Assembly: GCA_029959085.1 (NCBI GenBank)
Contig: JARWIR010000042.1
Span: forward strand, 2,884,544-2,948,543
Length of the DNA: 64,000 nt
Origin: Nemophila menziesii
Lineage: Eukaryota > Streptophyta > Magnoliopsida > Boraginales > Hydrophyllaceae
Direction of reading: 5' to 3'
Of this stretch, positions 44,516-56,413 are shown piece after piece (the first letter of the stretch is position 1; the number at the start of each line of letters is the position of its first letter). The notes beneath the pieces are model-generated. The model did no database searches. It had not been told where the DNA came from and worked only from the letters and a program-made list of their open reading frames with translations. The position numbers and the translations under genes are program-made.

Positions 44516-46081
44516 TGATGTCTCCTCATTTGTGATAGTAAAATACACTCTTGAGACATCATTTTAGGCTTATTTATTAGTTTATAGGTTGATTTTAGCT
44601 TAATTTAATGCACTTTCCTATTTTGGGTCTTGATTTGTAGAATTATTATTTTTAGAGCATATTGGGTTTAATTGTTTATTTAGTGTGAAGCTTTAAAGAT
44701 AATTATGGAGATTAATTAGAGTCCAAGTCAAAGATTACAACTTATGGAAAGAGATATGCATGGAAATTGGAGATAGAAGGAAACTGAGTTCAATTAGGAA
44801 AGGGAAAAACTGCCTAAATCTGGGATTCTGCAGAACACGTCTAAAGATTGGTGTTTTTACCTAAGAAATAGGCCGAATTTGGTAATTTCCTTCTAAAGGT
44901 CCTAGATAATTCTGTTGCGATTCTTTTGGTATCTTGTGGAGCAAAATCCGACCAATAACAAAGAAGTTATGACCAAAACAACGCAGCAGTGTTTATCTTA
45001 CGAATTTGGGTTGGGCCAGGAGCCCATTACTTGAAGTTATCTCCAAGAAACGAATTAGGTCAACCTCTAACCTATAAATACAGCCTCTTAACACTCTTAA
45101 ATCATCCTTGGCCAGACCCTAAGGCCAAGAGGAAGCTGCAACACAAGAGAAGAAGTCTGGAGGGAGCTGTGCAACAACTATGTCTCCTTCAACCTCTTAT
45201 TTTGTAATTCTTTCTTCTTCTTTTCTTTGTATGAACTAATTCTCTTAGCTTAGGTTTTGCATAATGTATAAACTGTGAATTCTAGTTCTTCTATCTAAGT
45301 TCTTTGGGAATTATATGTTTTAATCTGATATTAGCTACTTACCCTTATATTTGATTATGTGTTTTGATTTAATGACTGTTTTCCTTGCTAGTGCACGAGT
45401 ATAGGATTACCTTAATAGTAGTTAGATGGTCACCTTGTAAGGGTGTTTAACTATTGAACCACCACATAACGTCTAGTGTCGATAGCAGTTCTGACAAAAC
45501 ATACTTCTAACTAGATAGTCATTAAGGTTTGTTTTAACCACCATATCACCAAGATTGCAGTATTTGCTTAGGGCCTTAGTGGCGTTTGATAACCCTATTT
45601 TAAATCACTTCTTGGTTGTGCCGTTGCCCCCTTAGTCGCTCTCAAGGTCTAAGGTAGTGGAATTTAGAATCCTGACTAAGTATACCAAGAGCTAATATTC
45701 TCCCTTATGAATTAGATTTAATAGATAGAATTAGAAGGATTAGTGCATACTAGTAAAACCTAAGTTATATCGTTCATACTATTATCTTTTCTTTTCCGTT
45801 ATTTATTTTCTGTCTTTAATTTAGTAGTTTAGTTTTCTTATCAAAAAACCAAATAAATATCTATCTTTCTCTTCTTTCTCCTTGCGTATTATTATCTATC
45901 TTTAATATCTGCACTTGATAATTTGCATAAGTTCTCTCTAACTTTCGTCAGTCCCTGAGGAACGAATCTTCTTATCATTAAAACTTGCATACGTCCTGTA
46001 ATACTTGCAGTACAGTGTTAGTTTAGGGTGTGTATTTGCACTTATTTATATCCTTATTTTATCACACCTTAGGCCACACCA
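44516..46081 (+). repeat. 3' LTR
   Basis: Same sequence as the 5' LTR as far as I can read. Followed directly by the target duplication cgtag. Confidence 0.95.
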
Positions 46082-47387
46082 CGTAGTAATAAATAGTTAA
46101 AGACAGGAAAATAAATGTGAATGATTGATTTAGGAGAATAATTATTAACTAATTAAACTGAAGATAATAAAATAAAAGATGTAAGCATAGATGAGGGGGG
46201 TATAGCTAAGGTTTTGCTAGTATGCACTAATCCTTCTATTTCTTCTACTAGTTAATAGGGGTGATTAAAGCTCTTAGATAAGTAGCCAGGATTCTATATT
46301 CCTCCTAACCCTCTTCTGGGTAGACTTAAGAGGCAACCTAACAATTACCAGGGGAATCAGGTAAGGGGACCTGCAAATAAGGATCGGTGATTAAATCTTA
46401 AACCCTAATGACTATCTAGTTAGGCAAGCCCTTTTGTATCACTACCGCACGCTAAACGCTTATGTGATGTTTCAATAATTAGACACCCCTTCCGAGTGAC
46501 CATCTAACTACTATTAAGACAACCCTAATTTGATCAGGATTAAGACATACAATAAATCAAAGCACATAAAACAAATATAAAAGCAATAATCAATTTAAAA
46601 TAGTTTTCCTAAACAAACTTAGATATAAGAAAATATAATTCAAAGATTATACATATACAAAACTCAAGCTATAGGAAAATTAGTTCATATGAGAAAGAAA
46701 TAAACTAAAATAAAGATACACATTGTCAACTTGCTTCCCTTGAATGACTTCTATGATGAATAATACTAAGGATTAATTGTGGGGACATGTTCACAATGAT
46801 TAAAGGGTGTATTATAAGTGTTCAGAAGACCCTAGGTCGAAATCTTGGAGTAGAAGGCAATTAATTTTTCCAAATCAAATTGGTTTCCTAATATATAGGA
46901 GATAAGATTAACACTGGTGTCTTGTTCTGGTCGTAACTCCTTCGTTATTGGTCCGATTTTTGCCTACTTTATATCGAAACGACCGGGTCGAAAAGATATA
47001 CACGTTTCCTTTAGATTGCTCCTCCAAATTCCCAGCCGATTTTAAGTTATCTTCACTTTAGTGGACTTAGCTGTAGAATTTTAGATTTACTTAACAATTT
47101 TTTCTTTCCTATTTTATCTCTACTTCCTTTTATCTCCAATTTCCATCCATATCTTCTTTTCTTATCTCTTTAGAATTTATTTGGCATCTAATTAATTTCT
47201 ATATATTTTTAAAGCTTTACATTAACAAACAAATTAAACCCAATATGCTCTAAAAACAACAAGTCATCAAATCAAGACAAGAAATAGGAATTTATCAAAA
47301 TACGAGTAAAATATATAATTAAATACTCAAATACACCTAAAATGATGTCTTTAACCTAGATTATTATATCACAATAGGGAGACATCA

Positions 47388-48020
47388 AACACCATTATGC
47401 ACAACCAAATAATTTATACATGCATAAAATTGTACACTTGTTTAATTCATCAAACGATGTACAGTGAATCATCAGAACACATAACACTATCAATCAAAAC
47501 CTAGTAAAAATCATGAAATCTTCATATTTAACACGTTAGATAAAATATTCTTCATAATTTTGATGCAAAACAGGAAATATGTACCCGAAACAAACGAGAA
47601 CCTTGAAATGGAGCACCAATTGCCTGAGATGAAAACATTGGGATTTGATACAAAAAATGATAACACCGTTTTGCTATTGAAATGATATGGAATAGATATG
47701 ATGCCTGATATCCTCAAAGTCTGTTATGGTAACTTTTAGATTATATTTGACATGTTTATTGCCTTATATTGAGTAACAAAATTATAATCTCAATAGGGGG
47801 TAAAATGGGGTACACCAAGTATGCTGATTAAATATTAATTAAATAATTATATATTATAACAGTATAATAAAATAATTACCCCTTATTTCCATTTTTAGTT
47901 GTCCACCTTTTTGGTGCACAAGGATTAAAAAGAGTATTTAATACACTCAATTTTTACACAAATACCCTTAAGTAATATACGTGAGACCATTTATTACAAT
48001 ACTTTTTTTACTATATAATT
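47388..48020. other. Intergenic DNA, nothing recognised
   Basis: The frame at 47511-47717 on - has no domain features. Confidence 0.4.
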
Positions 48021-48194
48021 AAGAGTAATATTGGGAAAAAAATCATATCATCCAATAAACCACCCATGATGTGGCATAATTTGGTTGGAAGTGAATTGTT
48101 AACCTATTTATTTTAGTAATCTGATTGACTATTTACTACCAACCAAATTATGCCACGTCATGAATGATATTCAGGTGATATATACCATTATTCT
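48021..48194. mobile_element. MITE with long inverted arms
   Basis: catgatgtggcataatttgg (48066-48085) and its inverse ccaaattatgccacgtcatg (about 48142-48161) pair almost perfectly around a 55-bp loop. The outer ends taagagtaat and attattct also pair. It abuts the target duplication of Mutator-like copy B. Confidence 0.85.
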
Positions 48195-48203
48195 ATAAAT
48201 AAA

Positions 48204-49972
48204 GGGTCAATTACCCAAAGAGACTTGAAGAAAATCAATGTGCCATATAAGAACCAAGTGATTCCTCTCTCCTACTTAGAGGCCAATAAGATGTTCAATG
48301 TCATAACTACCCTTATAGTGTATATAAGACAAAAAAATAGATTTCTCTCTCCTACACTACCATTACACTCTCTCCTCCATTACCATTAATCTCTCTCCTC
48401 CTTTATCATTTTTCTCTCTCCTTCATCATTAATTATCAATAATTTCCAGTTCCGACCACAACCACCAATCACCGCCGACCACCGCTGGCCACCGCCGGAA
48501 AAAGTTCTGAGCGTGGAAAAAAGTTCTGAGTCTGGAATATAGTTCTGAGTCTGAAAAAATAGTTCTGAGCATGGAAAAAAGTTCTGAGTCTGAAAAAATA
48601 GTTTTGAGCGTGGAAAATAGTTCTGAGCGTAGACAATAGTTTTGAGCATGGGGTATTGGGCATGCTCAATAACTTGCTGAGCGTTTCTCGTATAATCAGT
48701 AAACTTCCTGAGCATTTCTCCTATAATCAGTAAACAGCTGAGCATTTATACAAAAGTTATTGAATTTAAATAATTTTTTGATTCAACACAAAAAATCAAC
48801 ATCATTACAAAACTTCTGAGCATTTCATAAAACTTCTGAGCATTTAACAAAAATTCTGAGCAAAACACAAATCCGACATTTCACGACATTTCTGGAAAAA
48901 AAGTAATCTAATCTAACACAAATCTATTACATTTCTAGAAAAAAAAGTAATCTAATCTAGCTTAACGATGTAGAAACTTCTGAGCTCAGCCTTCTAGAAA
49001 CTTCTAAGCGCAAAAGTTCTGAGCGCAAAACAGAAAGTACTGAGCATATGCACAACACAACAGAAAAAGTACTGAGCATGAGAAAAAACCAAAAAAACTG
49101 AGCATAGGCATAAGATAGTACTGATCATAGGCATAACTAGTGTCGAGCATATGCATAAACACAGAAAAAAGTATTGAGCATAGGCATAACACAACAGAAA
49201 GTTCTGAGCATATGCATAACTAGTGCTGAGCGTAACAACACAACAGAAAAAGTACTGAGTATTAAACGAAAACATATAATTACTGAGCATGGATGCATAC
49301 AAGTACGTAAAACAGGTATTATAATGATAAACGAGCAAAATCTTCTGAGTGTGTGCCATAAACAGAAGATTACTGATGTACAAAGCATATGAAGTCACGT
49401 AACAGTGAAAACTCACGATGAACACAAAAACTCGATGAACACAAACGATGAATAACGATAAACAACTACTCAAACACGCAACAACGAAGAAAATAAGTAA
49501 TTTCAGCAAACTTAAACACAAAATCAAAGCAAAATCATAAAAACTCAGCTAAAACAAGCAAACAAGGAAGAAATAAATTAACTTACGGGAGAGTGAGAGG
49601 GATAGAGAGGAATAATCTCGAGAGAGAGAGAAGCTGTTCTTCTCCGCTGCAACACCAAAACGACGGCAATAAGAGTTCGGTTTAGCATTTTCCGGCGAGG
49701 GTTGAGCTTCAAAAAGAGAGAAAGAGATGAGAGAGGAGAGAGGAGAGAGGAGAGAGGAGAGAGGAGAGATTGAGCGTGTATTGTGTTTTGATTTTTATTT
49801 GACAAAAAATAGTATATATAGGTCAATAAAAAACAAAAGAGGGTAAAAAGGTAATTGGATATTTAGGTTATAGTGTTAATTTTTGGTTGTGGCCTTTAGT
49901 AAAAAGATAAAATTAGTAGGGTCTTGTTGAGTCATGAGGTGATATTTTCAAGACCTTTTGGGTAATAATTTC
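48204..49972. mobile_element. Non-autonomous Mutator-like element, copy B, with 9-bp TSD
   Basis: A perfect 9-bp direct repeat, ataaataaa, flanks it (48195-48203 and 49973-49981), the hallmark of Mutator-like transposons. Ends are gggtcaattaccc and gggtaataatttc. Read on -, the right end has a TATA-like box (about 49810-49818), a long CT-rich leader, a short frame from 49688 (MLNRTLIAVVLVLQRRRTA) and a strong splice donor (cccgtaagt, 49586/49585). The rest is dominated by a minisatellite. The 177-codon - frame at 48994-49527 is a by-product of the repeat and does not look like a real protein. No transposase. Confidence 0.88.
48500..49390. repeat. Minisatellite of ttctgagc / tactgagcat words, copy B
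   Basis: Units of about 20-35 bp with the core (t/a)(t/c)tgagc(a/g) and an A-rich spacer recur dozens of times, for example agttctgagcgtggaaaaaa and agtactgagcatagg. The array is larger than in copy A. Confidence 0.85.
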
Positions 49973-49981
49973 ATAAATAAA

Positions 49982-51333
49982 TTATCACAATCTTGTCGAA
50001 AGAAAAAGTAAACAAACTATCACAATTAATGTTCTTTATGTTTTAAACGAAAATGGTTATTAAATTACCACCTATAATAAAAAAAAAATTGTCATTTAAT
50101 TGAACACCACCATAAATTATATGACCCCCTTTCTCTCCATATATATACCAAAAAAGCTTTTTCGTGATATTTTATTTTTCCTTAGTTTGAATCGTGTACT
50201 TCTAACTAAAAAAAATTAAAGATGTATATTTCCGTGACATTTACTTATACATCTCTTTAGATCCTTCAAGAAAATTACATTAAAGAAATAAATAATCTTT
50301 ATGTTTGTTGGATAAATGACACAGTCTTATGCCATTAATTAATGTATTTATCATCTTTTATACGTGCATGATTCTTTCTTTCAATTTTTTATCCTTTCTT
50401 ATTTTTTTTTGGATAACAAATGATTGGCAGTTATATATACTTTTTAATACATGTGAGAACCACTTTAAATCGTAATTATTTTAATTTTAATAAAATTTAA
50501 TTTTAAATTTTTTTGGTTTTTCAGAATATTCTAATTATTAGACCAACTATCGATCTTGCAGTTATATATCTCTCTCTTTCCAGGATCGGTCTTATATTAA
50601 AACCAAAGACACACCTGCATAGAGTCTCGGATTGTTTGATGGTATTAGGGGCCCGGATCATTTAAATATATTATGTGCATGTATATAGATACCTAATTTA
50701 AATAATTATATATAAATAGTATAGTTAGTTTAATGATAATATTATATGAAGTTTAGAATCTAACCATATTAATAATATTTTTATCTATGAAGAGAGCTCG
50801 AAATGTCAAGCCAGCCCTGTTTCTCTCTTTTATATTTATATTTTCTTATAAATTTTTAAGTTAATTAATATAATTTTGGACAAGGATATGTAATTACTTG
50901 CTTATTACTGTTTTCTCATTATAAAAAACCATTTAATTTGAGTAAAATTTTATCCCAAAACATTTTGAAGCAGAGTACTGGCCCATAACGTGATCCTGTA
51001 GAATTTAAAATGCTTAATTATTATATATTCCGCTACATACGAATATTATGTGAATTTTAGTTCATTTATTTACAAAAATCATGGTATTAGAAATTAGAAC
51101 TTGTGCTGGAGTAAAATATTGTTCATCCCAAGCACTCATCGTGAAACATACCATATCACAAGAATTTTCCGATTCATGTAATTAATTTTGAAGGTCTTCA
51201 TTCTGAAATAAACCAAGCACTCTCAATTTCAAAACAGAAAAAATTATATTAAAAAGCCAGAAAATCGAAGATCATGCCTATAATCATTTACTTATAACAT
51301 AAATAAACAGTTTTCCACTCAGAAGAAGTTACT
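49982..51333. other. AT-rich 3' flank of the S-acyltransferase gene
   Basis: No gene recognised. The part next to 51334 probably contains the 3' UTR of the acyltransferase. Confidence 0.5.
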
Positions 51334-53239
51334 TCATAAAGTTCTTGCTGCATCAGAGTCGTTCTCCACACAGCTCTTTCTAGACTTGTGTAATTCTTGT
51401 GCTGTATGCTCATGCTCCGCTTCTCTCAAACTTTTAGGAAACAAAATAGGAATTGTGGCCTCCATAAGTGAATTCTTTCTGGAATCTTCCTCATAATTTA
51501 CATTATTCTCTAAATCATCAAATTCCATGTTTCGTAGAATCTCAGGAAGTGAAAGACCAGACTCTACCGCAAATATAGATCCCCCCATTTCAATATCGAT
51601 TTTCTCTTTCGAGCTCATCATACTCCCAACAAAACGAGAACTATTAGGCTCCACCTGTATATTCTCCTCGTAAACCAATGCTTGGAAATCATTCATTGAA
51701 GGTGGGATCTTGGAGAAAAATATCTCCTTGAAGTTTTCTTTTATCCCTCTGTTATAAGGATTGTCCTTCTTATCGTACCGATACCTAAAGTTCTCATACG
51801 TGGTCTGCATAAAGAGATTCGTATCAGACATAAATCAAGAATATAAATTGCTTATTGCAATATAGTCTCTATGTTATCTCAAATAGATAAATGTACCATA
51901 CCTGGTTTGTGCTAATCAGATAAAAATGAAAGACTGTAAGACCACCCACAAACCAAACAGAGATAAAGCAGTATATGATTAGAACATCCGATAAAATATC
52001 TCTTGACATAGCTTTTAATACACTTCCTCTTCGGTTTACAATGTTGATCCATGAGAACACGAATATGTATAGGCATAAGATCGTTGATGTTAAAATAAAC
52101 ATGTAGAAGAATCGATAATTACGCTGCAAATCAAACAAAAAATGAGTAATATTAAAAACTAATAGTATATATTTTAGAATAATTTATGTTTGACTTACTA
52201 TTCCGATGCATTGACCGACCCATGGGCAATGATGATCAAATCGCTGAACACAATTGTTACAAATCGAACAATGAGATGCACGTGGAGGACGATAAAGCAT
52301 ACATGTATCACAGTATTTTACTTTAACGGTATGTCCATTTACTATCACGTCCTTTGCTCGGGGAAGCTTCAAATGAGGTGTTCTTCCGTTAACCCATTCC
52401 AATGAAGGGGTAGTTATGTCAAACGGTTCTTCAGACTCGGGAGGCTTTGAATTTCTAGGGACAATTCCAGGATCTCTACTTGATGTCAAGAAAAGAAACA
52501 TTACATCCTGCAAAATAAAAAAAGTCAAAAAGAATCAGAATATTTTGCAATCTCAAAACGGTTCAACGAAAAAAAAGAAAGAAATCTTACCAAGATGGTG
52601 AGAACTATTCCAACAACCAATACAGCGTACCACATACTAGAATCTTTGTGAAATTTGTTACATTGTTTGATAATGAGGTAAATCTTCATGAAAAAAGCAA
52701 TTGCAGGGCCGAGAATGAGGAATGTGGATAAAAATAGAGATGCTACGTCTGGCCCAAAGATCAATCTTCCTCCTAAGAAGAATTTCTGAGACAATTGAAA
52801 CTAGTAAACAATTATGGAAATCATATAAAACAGATAGTATTATAGAACAAAATTACTTTACACTCTTCACCTAAACTAAAATCATACGCTTATGATTTAA
52901 AGTCGATAAACATAGACTATAACAAGATGAACAATATGTATACTAAGTAAAATACAGCATTGGGTGCACGAAACTTATGTCGAGAAAATGGTTGGATCAC
53001 TTTGACGTCTATCCCACTATATTAAGAGATAATTTCACTCCCATAGCCTAAAAATAATTACTAAATACTTTAAAGAAATCATATACAATCAAGACAGCTG
53101 AGGAGACAATTAAGAAATTACAGGAATTATGAACAGAAGAGAAAGTTTTTTTGCCGGGCAACAGAAGAGAACGTTGACTTACATTGTTACCCTTCCATAC
53201 TTGATAAAGCTTTCTAGGGTTGGATTTCTCTGAGGCCAT
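51334..53239 (-). CDS. DHHC-type protein S-acyltransferase (PAT)
   Basis: Attaches palmitate to cysteines of membrane proteins. Exons on - are 53239-53183, 52785-52591, 52507-52199, 52123-51902 and 51804-51334 (57+195+309+222+471 = 1254 nt, 417 aa), all with GT..AG junctions. Two hydrophobic segments lie at about residues 32-55 and 70-93, the DPG motif at 96-98, and the Cys-rich domain from about 149 with C-x2-C spacings and the catalytic DHHC at 175-178 ([12 protein letters not shown]). Two more hydrophobic segments follow at about 192-216 and 230-257, and then the [11 protein letters not shown] motif (262-272). The long Ser/Glu-rich C-terminal tail is probably cytoplasmic. Length and layout fit the plant PAT group with TTxE directly after the fourth segment. 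It is intact and on the same strand as CRD1, but 18 kb from it. Confidence 0.96.
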
Positions 53240-53560
53240 CGAAGAAATTCAGCAACTCAGATTTCAATATAAATAGCACCAGAGTTCAATAATCAAAACT
53301 CTATAACAACCCATGGATGTGAAAGCAAGACATAAAATTCAATGGAAATCTTTTTGTGTTCTTGATCATGCATAAAACATATATATGCAAGAATTCTTGG
53401 GATAGAGAAAAATTGGTGTAATGGGGTTAATCAAGAAAACAAAAATCAGCAGCCTTTTGCTTTCTTTCTCTCTCTCCACCCTCTGTGTGTGTATATGTAT
53501 GTATATATGTATCGCGAGCCAGAATTACCCAGAAAGATAACTGTTGTTTTCTTCTCTCTC
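53240..53560 (-). promoter_or_regulatory. 5' leader and promoter of the S-acyltransferase gene
   Basis: Read on -, a TATA-rich stretch (about 53488-53512) is followed by a GA-rich leader (about 53460-53482) some 230 bp upstream of the start codon. Only composition supports this. Confidence 0.4.
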
Positions 53561-53799
53561 GTAGCTGTAATGTTGAATGTATCTTTGTAGTATTAGTAAC
53601 AATCTATTTTTGGTCATTCCTCTCTCTTAAAAATAGCATGTCACTTTTTTAACTAAACTAGTACATTTTTTTTATTTGTTTTTGTGACTGCTTAAGGGGC
53701 GGATCTTCCTAGTCTTGGAACCAATCATTTCGCACGTGAAGTGTTGGATTAGACTATGCACTCATTTGTACTATAGGTTGTGGAGGTTATACCTTGCAT

Positions 53800-53945
53800 C
53801 AAATATTTTTTTTTTTTTTTTAATACATGAGAGAGCCACTTCGGACTCGGAGTCATTTTGATTCCATTGAGATTCGATCCCAGGACCTCTTGGTCTCTAC
53901 CTTTTTCTCATTCGATTATAAAGGAGGTTTAATAATCGTGGTATA
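53800..53945 (-). mobile_element. SINE-like fragment
   Basis: A T-run at 53808-53821 could be the A tail of a - strand SINE, with a B-box-like cctgggatcgaatctc on - at 53868-53884. A similar scrap (tttaatacatgtgagaacca) lies at about 50443-50463. The A box is not clear. Confidence 0.4.
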
Positions 53946-54059
53946 ATCTCATATATATAAGTCTCAACCACCCACAAACTAGGGGTCATAGACAACTATC
54001 GGCATTTGTCAACCATATCTATCACGCGTAATATATATTCATACCACGTATAAGTTGTA

Positions 54060-54819
54060 TACTGAGATGATTGATAATTTCTTATTTGTGCCAACTAATC
54101 TGCACATGAGTATGCTTCCCAAAAATATGCTCATGAATGGCCTGAATCTCCTTAATCCAGTATGCACGTGGGTATGTACCTCGATCCACCTGTGACAAAG
54201 CCCAGATTACCTCGTGCGAATCAACCTATGCGCATAGCTCTGTCACTTTTATCTCCCCAACTATCCTAAGTCCCCCGTGCACCCCAACTATCCTAAGTCC
54301 CCCGTGCAGCTCCACTAGTCCACAATCGTCAAAGAATTACAATTAATCTTCATAGAGAACCCCCTTATCCAAGTACCTTCTTCGTCACGTATTAAACCCC
54401 CTCTTTTCCATTTAGCGATCCATGCATGAAATTACCACTTGTATTTAATTTCCAACCTTGGGTAGGGTTAGACCAACTTATTAACTCAGCGTTTTCCGTC
54501 CGATTCAAAATATTAACTAGTGATTTACACACACCTTCACAAATTTAATTGCAAGTGCTGTCTTAATAATCTACAAACCATTATGAGAACTCTTCTTGTT
54601 GAAAACACAATCATTTTTCTCTGACCAATACACCTAAATTAGCGCCCCAAAAAGATATTTCAAGAATACCAGCGAATAGGCATTTACTTGTTAGATTACA
54701 AACCTACCACTCAGAAGCCGGTATTAACTGAGCCTGGTAGAAAATAAGCCATTCCAACGCTTTTTAAGGATGTCCCCACTTATTTTTGCCAAACGTTTAA
54801 AAATTCAAGGCGGTTTTAG
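54060..54819 (-). pseudogene. Old LINE, part 4: IWK block and RNase H
   Basis: Read on -, about 54640-54430 gives WSEKNDCVFNKKS ... NPTQGWKLNTS (the link into RNase H). About 54215-54075 gives VDSHEVIWALSQVDRG ... YWIKEIQAIHEHIFGKHTHVQISWH (RNase H body). Stops and frameshifts are frequent. It is the C-terminal end of the broken LINE that runs from 62.7 kb downwards. Confidence 0.7.
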
Positions 54820-55252
54820 GGATGTAAACGAATCGAGTCGAGCCGAGTACTAGATATGCAAATTTGTTTGTTAAGATTTCCGGGCCGAGTTGAGCCGAAC
54901 TCAAATTTTAATAAGTCGAGCCAGATTTTTTATAGCTTGTTTGTTAACTTATCGAACAAGCTTTTTTCAGGTTGAGCTCGAGTTATTAACGAACAATTTG
55001 TTTATTTATGGTAAAGCAAAACTTTCATGACCGATTGGTATTAGATTGAGTATGTGGTATGAAGTGTGATACATAATTAAAAAAAATTAAAGTCTAAAGA
55101 AATAAAAAAATCAAGTCAATATATTAGGTTTAAATATATATATTATTATTTTAATTTACAGATCATATAGATAAACATGCCGTTAACGAACGAGCTTTTT
55201 TTAGAGCCGAGCCCGAACTGCCCGCGAGCGGCTTGGTTCATTTACAATCCTA
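54820..55252. mobile_element. MITE-like element with gagtcgagccgag words
   Basis: Ends tagggatgtaaacgaa and ttcatttacaatccta are imperfect inverted repeats (about 13 of 16). Interior words gagccgag, gagttgagccgaac and gagctcgagt are typical of a common plant non-autonomous DNA element. It interrupts the old LINE between its zinc-motif and RNase H parts. Confidence 0.65.
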
Positions 55253-56050
55253 GGTGATCCCCTCTTGAGTTTCCAGTTGCGTGTACTCAAAATATTGGTC
55301 AGGTGCTTCTAAACTAGAAGTTACTTGCATTGTTGATGTCAAGGCTTCAACCCTCACATCTCCTAGATGAGTTCACTTATATGGATTGAAAAGACCAACT
55401 TATGCCCTCCATACCACCTCTCCATTAAGACATGGACCCATTGTAGTATTTGAACTAGTATAAAAAAGATTCTCTCCCATGGATTTATCACACAGTACTT
55501 GCTATTTCACCTCCAATTTGGAGGCTGCAATTTTCATTAGAATAATGACGACCCTTGCTATTTATTCATCAATCCTCCCCTAAACTTCTAGCATCTGAGA
55601 AAACCACCTAAACAAAAGTAGAATGTTCTCCTCGGTACCCCATAACACGGACACATTACCGAGGTTTCTACTCTTCTCTTATATAAAGTATCATGAGTAT
55701 CCAAACTATCATGTATAACCCTCCACAGAAAGAATCTCACTTTTTATGGACAACGTAACTTCCACATCCTCTCCCGCTGCACCTCCTAAATACTGGTGGA
55801 GCTAACTCAGTCCTAAAGTTTGATTGAACTATATATATACCATTCATTTCATTCTTCCAAGAAATATGGTCCTCATAGTTGTTACCACTATCCAATGACA
55901 ACCCTGTAATCTCGAGATGTATGGTAACCTGGAGACTGGAGTAAATGTTGAAAGACTCCCCAATTCCAAAACTCTATCTTCTCTAACATAGTAGAACTTG
56001 AAGTTATGAGCGCATGAGAGGTGATTGTTCATGATTTAGAGTTAAGATAA
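55253..56050 (-). pseudogene. Old LINE, part 3: zf-RVT region
   Basis: Read on -, about 55895-55800 gives DNYEDHISWKNEMNGIYIVQS (the W..G.F.VKSAY block) and about 55770-55640 gives WKLRCP.KVRFFLWRVIHDSLDTHDTLYKRRVE ... CPCYG (zf-RVT start). Frameshifted. Confidence 0.75.
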
Positions 56051-56413
56051 AAAAATTGTTCAGTTGCAGCTGATGTGGTTCGAACCAGTCTGCATGCCCT
56101 TAGAAACGTTTTTGGGTTGACTTTAGCCATTAAAAGGGGGACCAAAAATCCAAAATGTTTTAGAAACCCTATATATCATATTCTGAAGATAAAATAAGGG
56201 TTTCACAATTAGAGAACACTTGTAGAGCAGCCATTAAATCCTGTAGAAGAAGAAGGGCTCATGTCATTCCACACTTATCTTCCATCATTTCATTCTGATA
56301 ATTACTGTAGCTCTATTATATTTATTATTCTGAACATGATTAGTAACCTTTTGATCACATTTTTTCATTATTTTCCTTCTCATAGCTTGAGAATCGCAAT
56401 ATGTATGAACAAT
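56051..56413. other. Unrecognised stretch within the old LINE
   Basis: No clear homology could be read. It may be LINE text too decayed to recognise or a further small insertion. Confidence 0.3.

Larger units (their letters stand above)
38513..46081 (+). mobile_element. Young gag-only Athila-like LTR retrotransposon (TR-GAG type)
   Basis: Two LTRs at a constant offset of 6003 bp (38513-40078, 44516-46081; 1566 bp each) start TG and end CA, and I saw no difference by eye. A perfect 5-bp target duplication, cgtag, occurs at 38508-38512 and 46082-46086. The primer site for Asp-tRNA type starts just after the 5' LTR, and a polypurine tract precedes the 3' LTR. The 4.4-kb interior codes only a partial gag (40261-41391). 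Protease, reverse transcriptase, RNase H and integrase are all absent, so it must move with enzymes from another element. Open frames at 38986-39204 and 44989-45207 are just the same LTR text and are not genes. Confidence 0.95.
38339..47387 (-). mobile_element. Older solo LTR (Athila-like family), split by a younger element
   Basis: The two parts, 38339-38512 and 46082-47387 (1480 bp together), form an LTR in - orientation. It opens tggtgtcggataaggtgtga and closes gggagacatca, the inverse of the intact element's LTR ends. Flanks agcac (38334-38338) and aacac (47388-47392) are a target duplication with one change. The 7569-bp element at 38513-46081 sits inside it. Confidence 0.85.

Noticed and set aside
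38986..45207. Two identical 72-codon frames at 38986-39204 and 44989-45207 that look like a duplicated small gene.
   Set aside because: Both lie at the same place in the two LTRs of one retrotransposon; identity comes from the LTRs, not from a gene pair.
48994..49527. A 177-codon - strand frame rich in Cys, Phe, Leu and Tyr, resembling a membrane protein.
   Set aside because: It is the translation of the minisatellite (repeating YAQYFF and CSVLF text) inside the Mutator-like element. There is no conserved domain and frames in copy A do not match.
31736..53239. CRD1 and the S-acyltransferase on the same strand as a functional cluster.
   Set aside because: They are 18 kb apart, separated by several transposons, and their functions are unrelated.
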